55,047 bases of DNA, taken from contig JAUSAZ010000139.1 in the NCBI GenBank assembly GCA_030652255.1, forward strand, positions 1 to 55,047. Reading direction: 5' to 3'. Shown in pieces: positions 50,909 through 55,047 of this stretch (positions within the stretch are counted from its first letter, which is position 1; each line of letters begins with the position of its first letter). The position numbers and the translations under genes are program-made. This DNA comes from Myxococcales bacterium. GTDB lineage: Bacteria; Myxococcota_A; Polyangia; Polyangiales; Ga0077539. The notes under the pieces were generated by a model. The model worked only from the letters and a program-made list of their open reading frames with translations, was not told the origin of the DNA and searched no databases.

Positions 50909-51997
50909 CTACCCTTCGAAGCGCGTGCCGTGGGGACCGGGGGTGGCGACGAGCACCCGCGCGCCCTGGTGCTGGCAGGCGAGGGCGAGCTCCTTCGAGC
51001 GGGTGGTGACGACGACGTCGCCGCGCGCCGCGGCCCCCTGGAGCAGGTGCGCGAGGGGCATGAAGGTGCCGGTGTCGAGGCCCTGCTCGAGGTCGTCGAA
51101 GGCGATCATGGCGGGGCGCCAGGGGGAGAGCAGGGCGGCGAGGATGGACATCCAGCGCACGACCCCTTCGGAGAGCTGCGAGGGGAGGAGGCGCTGCGCG
51201 GGGAAGCGCTCGTCTCGCCAGGCGAGGGTGATGCGCCCGGCGGCGTTGGGGGCGGCGGGAAACTCCACGCGGCCGACGGTGGGAAACACCGCGCGGAGGT
51301 TGACCAGGAAGGCCTCCCAGGACTGGTCGGCGTGGCTGTGGAGGTGGTGCAGGGTGTTGATGAGGTCGATGCCGCGGCGGTCGAGCACGGGGCTCTCGGC
51401 GACGACGGCGGACTCGCGCGGGGGCAGCGGGCCTTCGCGGGGGTCGCGCCACCACGCCGGGGTGTGCACGAAGGCGGGGTAGATGCGCAGGTCGGCGAGG
51501 GTGCGCCGCGCGGTGAGCAGGGCGTCGTGGGAGCCCATGGCCCCGCCGCCGCCCGATCCGTCGCGGGGGTTGTAGAACGCCACCATGGAGGCGTCGCCCG
51601 CGATGACCTGCACCTGCGAGCGGGTGTTGGTGCCGTCGGAGGAGTCGAACCACTCGCGCTCGATCTCGGCGGGCCCGCGCGGCCGCCCCTGGCCGACGCG
51701 CAGCCCGTAGCGAAACGACGTGCTGGCCGCCGCGCCGGGGGTGTCGCTGCGGAGGGTGGCGACGAGCTCGATGGACTCGGTCTGCCCGAGGGTCAGGATG
51801 TGCTCGTAGCCTCCGCGGCGCTCGGCGGCGCGGTCGACGCCTTCGCCCGAGACGGCGGCGAAGAGGTCGAGGGCTTCGAGCAGGGTGCTCTTGCCCGACG
51901 ACGACGGGCCGAGGATGACGAGGGGGCGGCCGGGTTCGAGGTCGACGGTGACGTCGGTGAGCAGTCGCAGGCGACGCACCACGAGGCGGGTGAGCAT
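50909..51997 (-). CDS. ABC-type/AAA_21 ATPase, RecF/OLD-like
   Basis: 362 residues. The N-terminus LVVRRLRLLTDVTVDLEPGR with Walker A ILGPSSSGKSTLLEA (about residues 28-42) is typical of RecF/SMC-like ATPases. A signature-like QLSEGVVRWMSILAAL and a Walker B AMIAFDDLEQGLDTGT follow. There is no Toprim nuclease, so it is not a full OLD protein. A second-gene partner is not evident: the neighbours are the FG-GAP lipoprotein 21 bp downstream on the same strand and divergent pgi. Its role is unknown. Confidence 0.78.
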   Translation of the reverse strand: MLTRLVVRRLRLLTDVTVDLEPGRPLVILGPSSSGKSTLLEALDLFAAVSGEGVDRAAERRGGYEHILTLGQTESIELVATLRSDTPGAAASTSFRYGLRVGQGRPRGPAEIEREWFDSSDGTNTRSQVQVIAGDASMVAFYNPRDGSGGGGAMGSHDALLTARRTLADLRIYPAFVHTPAWWRDPREGPLPPRESAVVAESPVLDRRGIDLINTLHHLHSHADQSWEAFLVNLRAVFPTVGRVEFPAAPNAAGRITLAWRDERFPAQRLLPSQLSEGVVRWMSILAALLSPWRPAMIAFDDLEQGLDTGTFMPLAHLLQGAAARGDVVVTTRSKELALACQHQGARVLVATPGPHGTRFEG

Positions 51998-52091
51998 GAT
52001 CGCGCGATGCTACCAGAGCTTCGGCGGCGCGACGGGGCGATGCCTCCGCCATGCTAGCGTCGCGGCCCCCACTACACGGAGGAGAGCGGTG

Positions 52092-53687
52092 ATGGCAGAC
52101 GAGCGGGTGGTCGATGGGTTCTGGTGCATCGAGGACGAGTCGCTGGGGCTTACCGTCGATCTCACGGCGATGGCGCTCGACCCTGACTCGATGGAGGTGA
52201 TGGCCCCGCGGCTCGCACGGGCCGTGACCGCGATGGAGGCGCTGGAGGCGGGGGCCATCGCCAACCCCGACGAGAACCGCCGGGTGGGGCACTACTGGCT
52301 GCGCGCCCCCGAGCTGGCGCCGGAGCCCGCGCTCACCGCGGCCATCAACGACGCGCTCGCGCAGATCAAGAGCTTCGCGGCGCGGGTCCACTCCGGCGAG
52401 CTGAGCAACCCCTCTGGGGCGCGCTTCGAGCAGGTGCTGGTGATCGGCATCGGCGGGTCGACGCTTGGGCCGCAGTACGTGTCGCACGCGCTCGGGGGGA
52501 GCGGCGACCGGATGCGCGCGGCCTTCATCGACAACACCGACCCCGACGGCATCGACCGGGTGGTGGCGCGGCTGCGGGCGGGCGTCGGGCTCGCCGCGAC
52601 GCTCACCGTGGTGATCTCGAAGTCGGGCGGAACCAAGGAGACCCGCAACGGGATGCTGGAGGTCGCGCGGGCCTACGAGGCCGACGGGCTGTCGTTCGCG
52701 CAGCACGCGGTGGCGGTGACCGGCGAGGGGAGCGAGCTCGACAAGCTGGCGCGGGCGCAGGGTTGGCGTGAGGTGTTCCCGATGTGGGACTGGGTCGGCG
52801 GGCGCACGTCGGAGCTGTCGGCGGTGGGGCTGCTGCCCGCGGCGCTGCAGGGCATCGACGTCGACGCGATGCTGGTGGGCGCGCGGGCGATGGACGCCGC
52901 GACGCGGCGCGATGGGTGGCAGCGCAACCCGGCGGCGGCGCTGGCGGCGGCGTGGTACCTGACGGGCGACGGGCACGGCGACCGGGCGATGGTGGTGCTG
53001 CCGTACAAAGACCGGCTGGAGCTGTTCTCGCGCTACCTCCAGCAGCTGGTGATGGAGTCGCTGGGCAAGGAGAAGGACCTCTCCGGCGCCACGGTGAACC
53101 AGGGCATCGCGGTGTACGGCAACAAGGGCAGCACCGACCAGCACGCCTTCGTGCAGCAGCTGCGCGACGGGCGCGACGACTTCTTCGTGACCTTCATCGA
53201 GGTGCTGCGCGCGCGGGCCGGGGCGAGCGTCGAGGTAGACCCCGGGGTGACCTCCGCGGATTACCTGTTCGGGTATCTGGAGGGCACGCGCAAGGCGCTC
53301 TCGGAGAAGGGTCGGCCGTCGCTGACGGTGACCATCCACGAGGCCGACGCGCGCGGCGTGGGGATGCTCATCGCGCTCTACGAGCGGGCGGTGGGGCTCT
53401 ACGCGACGCTGGTGGACATCAACGCGTACCACCAGCCCGGCGTGGAGGCGGGCAAGCGGGCGGCGGGCGAGGTGCTCGCGCTGCAGGCGCGCGTAGAGGC
53501 CGCGCTGCCGACGGACGAGGGCGCGGCGCTCGACGCGGCGGGCGTCGCGAAGTCCGTGGGCGAGGGCGACGTGATGCTGGTGGCGCGCGTGCTGCGGCAC
53601 CTCGCGCACGGCGGCGAGCACGCGGTCGCGCGGGTGTCGGGAACTGGACTGCTCGACGCGAGGTATTGCAGCCGCCGCGCGAGTTGA
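52092..53687 (+). CDS. pgi: Glucose-6-phosphate isomerase
   Basis: 531 residues from the ATG at 52092, with GGAGGAG upstream. Family motifs are intact: VLVIGIGGSTLGPQYVSHAL, VVISKSGGTKETRNGML, FPMWDWVGGRTSELSAVGL, the signature GNKGSTDQHAFVQQLRDG with the catalytic His, and the C-terminal active-site Lys region. It interconverts glucose-6-P and fructose-6-P. The length matches the bacterial long form. It is a single gene, divergent from the ATPase gene. Confidence 0.96.
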   Translation: MADERVVDGFWCIEDESLGLTVDLTAMALDPDSMEVMAPRLARAVTAMEALEAGAIANPDENRRVGHYWLRAPELAPEPALTAAINDALAQIKSFAARVHSGELSNPSGARFEQVLVIGIGGSTLGPQYVSHALGGSGDRMRAAFIDNTDPDGIDRVVARLRAGVGLAATLTVVISKSGGTKETRNGMLEVARAYEADGLSFAQHAVAVTGEGSELDKLARAQGWREVFPMWDWVGGRTSELSAVGLLPAALQGIDVDAMLVGARAMDAATRRDGWQRNPAAALAAAWYLTGDGHGDRAMVVLPYKDRLELFSRYLQQLVMESLGKEKDLSGATVNQGIAVYGNKGSTDQHAFVQQLRDGRDDFFVTFIEVLRARAGASVEVDPGVTSADYLFGYLEGTRKALSEKGRPSLTVTIHEADARGVGMLIALYERAVGLYATLVDINAYHQPGVEAGKRAAGEVLALQARVEAALPTDEGAALDAAGVAKSVGEGDVMLVARVLRHLAHGGEHAVARVSGTGLLDARYCSRRAS

Positions 53688-53770
53688 CCGAAACGCGATG
53701 TGTGCACGCTTCTTGGCGATCACGTTTCTCCGCAGCCTAAATGGCCACCGAGGAACGAGGGACCACACCG

Positions 53771-54613
53771 ATGAGCGCTGAACTGACCGTACGCCAGAAG
53801 ATCCTGATGGCCGCCGTTGCGATGGGCAGCGACACCGAGAACTTCTCCGTCGAAGACCTGATCGTGCGGTCGTGGAAGATGTTTCCGGAGTCGTTTTCGC
53901 TGCGCGGCTTCGAGCGGCTGTACCCCGACTCCAACCGGGTGCTGGCGAAGCTGTCGGGCGCCGACGGGCTCTGCGGGCTCGGGTGGCTCGAGCACACCGA
54001 CCAGCGCACCTACCGCCTGTCGCGCAAGGGCCGCACGGTGGCGCGCACGCTGGCGACCATCCAGGACAACGTCGGCGTCGAGGCGCCCGCGGCCGAGGTG
54101 ACCGAGGAGCAGGTCGTCGAGGAGAAGGTCGAGCGGCCCGCGCCGCTGCGCGTGGCGAGCGAGCCCGCGGCGAAGCCCGCGCCGGTGAAGGCCGAGCGGC
54201 CCGCGCCGGTGAGGGCGGCGAAGCCGGTGCGCGAGGTGAAGCCCGCGGCGGTGTCCGAGTCGCGCCCGATGACCAGCACGGCGACGCTCACGGCGATGGA
54301 CGTCAACGCGCTCCAGCAGATCGGGAAGGCCGACGCGCTGCGGAAGTTCCTCCGGGGGCAGCCGCTGTCGTTCTCCGACGCGTGCGCGTTCTGGGGCTTC
54401 TCGTCGGCGAGCCGCGCCGCGGTGGTGCAGCAGCGCCTCGACATGACCACCGACCTGCTCAAGCGCGCGGTGGAGAGCTTCTCCAACGGCGTCGACGCGC
54501 GCATCCCGCCGCTGTCGACCTGCTACGGGCTGTTCAACCTCAACCGCCTGATGGCCGAGAAGTTCGCCCGCGAGCTGGAAGGCCTGCGTTTGCCGGTCGC
54601 CGCGGGGGGCTGA
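53771..54613 (+). CDS. Winged-helix-like protein with Pro/Ala linker
   Basis: 280 residues from the ATG at 53771, preceded by GAGGGA; 53741 is an alternative start. The N-terminal 95 residues (ELTVRQKILMAAVAMG, FSVEDLIVRSWKMFPESFSL, GLGWLEHTDQRTYRLSRKGR) look like a winged-helix DNA-binding domain. An Ala/Pro/Lys/Glu-rich linker of about 80 residues follows, then a helical C-terminal domain (LQQIGKADALRKFLRGQPLS). I do not recognise the family. It ends just before the putative rRNA promoter region. Confidence 0.65.
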   Translation: MSAELTVRQKILMAAVAMGSDTENFSVEDLIVRSWKMFPESFSLRGFERLYPDSNRVLAKLSGADGLCGLGWLEHTDQRTYRLSRKGRTVARTLATIQDNVGVEAPAAEVTEEQVVEEKVERPAPLRVASEPAAKPAPVKAERPAPVRAAKPVREVKPAAVSESRPMTSTATLTAMDVNALQQIGKADALRKFLRGQPLSFSDACAFWGFSSASRAAVVQQRLDMTTDLLKRAVESFSNGVDARIPPLSTCYGLFNLNRLMAEKFARELEGLRLPVAAGG

Positions 54614-54633
54614 ACTTTTTCTTTGCGAGATGC

Positions 54634-54662
54634 TTGACGGTGTCCGGAGACGGGCGTAGACA
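54634..54662 (+). promoter_or_regulatory. Promoter P1
   Basis: TTGACG (54634-54639), 17-nt spacer, TAGACA (54657-54662). A T-rich run (54616-54624) lies upstream, possibly an UP element. Confidence 0.6.
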
Positions 54663-54741
54663 CCGCCTCCCGCTGACGGACGGGCCCTGACGAAGGGCCC
54701 CGAGGGCAGAGGGAAAAAAGAAGCCGGCAACGAGAAAAAAG

Positions 54742-54769
54742 TTGACGGCGGACGGAGAGCGAGTAAAAC
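54742..54769 (+). promoter_or_regulatory. Promoter P2
   Basis: TTGACG (54742-54747), 16-nt spacer, TAAAAC (54764-54769). A-tracts immediately before the -35 box (about 54713-54741) resemble UP-element sequence. Confidence 0.55.
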
Positions 54770-54858
54770 CGCCCTCCCCGACGGCGAGCGGAGGTCGCGA
54801 GAGCGACGCCAGCGCCGGAGGGAAACCGACCCCCAAGGGATGCTTCATCCCGAACCGG

Positions 54859-54868
54859 TCTTTGAAAA
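54859..54868 (+). promoter_or_regulatory. boxA-like antitermination element
   Basis: TCTTTGAAAA fits the conserved boxA-type sequence (GCTCTTTxAxAA) found in rRNA leaders, where NusB/NusE bind. It lies about 90 bases after P2. Confidence 0.5.
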
Positions 54869-54882
54869 TCAGGTTGCAAGGA

Positions 54883-54911
54883 GATCTTCGGTCATCACCT
54901 GACCGGAGATC
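54883..54911 (+). other. Stem-loop in the leader
   Basis: GATCTTCGGTCA (54883-54894) pairs with TGACCGGAGATC (54900-54911), eleven Watson-Crick pairs plus one G-U/mismatch, around a 5-nt loop. It could be an RNase III processing stem of an rRNA precursor. Confidence 0.5.
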
Positions 54912-55047
54912 CACGGACGGCGCACTCTCGGCAACGAGGGATGCGACGTCGGTAGAAGAATCGACACAATCGAGCGGTGCGCAAGCATCGACTCGAGTTA
55001 CAGCATCGAGCAATCAACGATCAATCAGGTCGGAGAGAGCTCACCAG

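Larger units (their letters stand above)
54614..55047 (+). promoter_or_regulatory. Leader region, probably of an rRNA operon beyond the edge
   Basis: This 434-bp stretch has no coding frame and is richer in A than its surroundings. It contains two sigma-70-like promoters, a GGGCCC/GGGCCC hairpin, A-tracts next to the -35 boxes, a boxA-like element and a stem-loop, in the order expected upstream of 16S rRNA. The 16S start itself is not in the window. Confidence 0.6.

Noticed and set aside
50625..53768. A 1047-codon minus-strand frame opposite pgi
   Set aside because: Antisense to a complete glucose-6-phosphate isomerase; no recognisable protein.

Overview
The window is very GC-rich DNA (third codon positions mostly G/C). 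It is packed with large surface lipoproteins, eukaryote-like kinases, FHA proteins, MJ0042-type zinc-ribbon/TPR proteins and AgmX-like domains. This mix suggests a myxobacterium-like member of the Polyangia/Myxococcota, a Sandaracinaceae-like genome being my best guess. That is inference from gene content; no rRNA gene is visible. Because of the base composition almost every gene carries long antisense or shifted open frames, which I left out.

Layout. (1) 1-5791, minus strand: a tight gene run of a membrane pseudokinase with GYF and AgmX-like domains, an isolated SctJ-type lipoprotein, an AbrB/MazE-like antitoxin, a decayed Doc/Fic toxin, a P-loop ATPase and a TPR protein whose 120-bp DNA repeats run off the left edge. 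(2) 6070-9558: a giant lipoprotein with a TSP3 stretch, Cys-rich repeats and a long charged helix. (3) 9846-12575: SDR reductase, GST-like protein and a phospholipase-D-type cardiolipin synthase in an overlapping operon. (4) 12583-17144: a bacterial lysyl oxidase lipoprotein, divergent from a heme-motif beta-propeller lipoprotein followed by a DUF455 ferritin-like protein and an ATP-grasp-like protein. (5) 17149-19408: smpB, a small gene and a TatD nuclease in one coupled operon, then comF. (6) 19412-23247: a kinase/AAA/TPR signalling protein interrupted by a frameshift in a CG-dinucleotide tract. (7) 23316-30878: GNAT-like protein, triple-DsbA fusion, secreted protein, FHA sigma-54 activator and CorA. 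(8) 30962-39501: FHA-GGDEF, a zinc-ribbon/heptad/TPR membrane protein, free-methionine sulfoxide reductase and a Cys-rich lipoprotein. (9) 39605-45997: GTP cyclohydrolase II, an orthocaspase-MBL pair, a NIDO-like lipoprotein and a GH3 glycosidase. (10) 46046-54613: Cys-rich and FG-GAP lipoproteins with a coupled thioredoxin, an ATPase, pgi and a winged-helix-like protein. (11) 54614-55047: two sigma-70-like promoters, a boxA-like element and a hairpin, which look like the leader of an rRNA operon starting just beyond the window.

Two themes recur. The cell-surface proteome here is dominated by lipoproteins with Asp-rich linkers and disulfide-rich repeats, and the same window encodes thiol oxidoreductases (triple DsbA, membrane thioredoxin) that could fold them. 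There are also several candidate signalling or conflict modules: the antitoxin/Doc/ATPase/TPR run, the MBL-orthocaspase pair, the pseudokinase-SctJ pair and the frameshifted kinase-ATPase. The housekeeping genes (smpB, comF, tatD, ribA, pgi, corA) look intact and ordinary.
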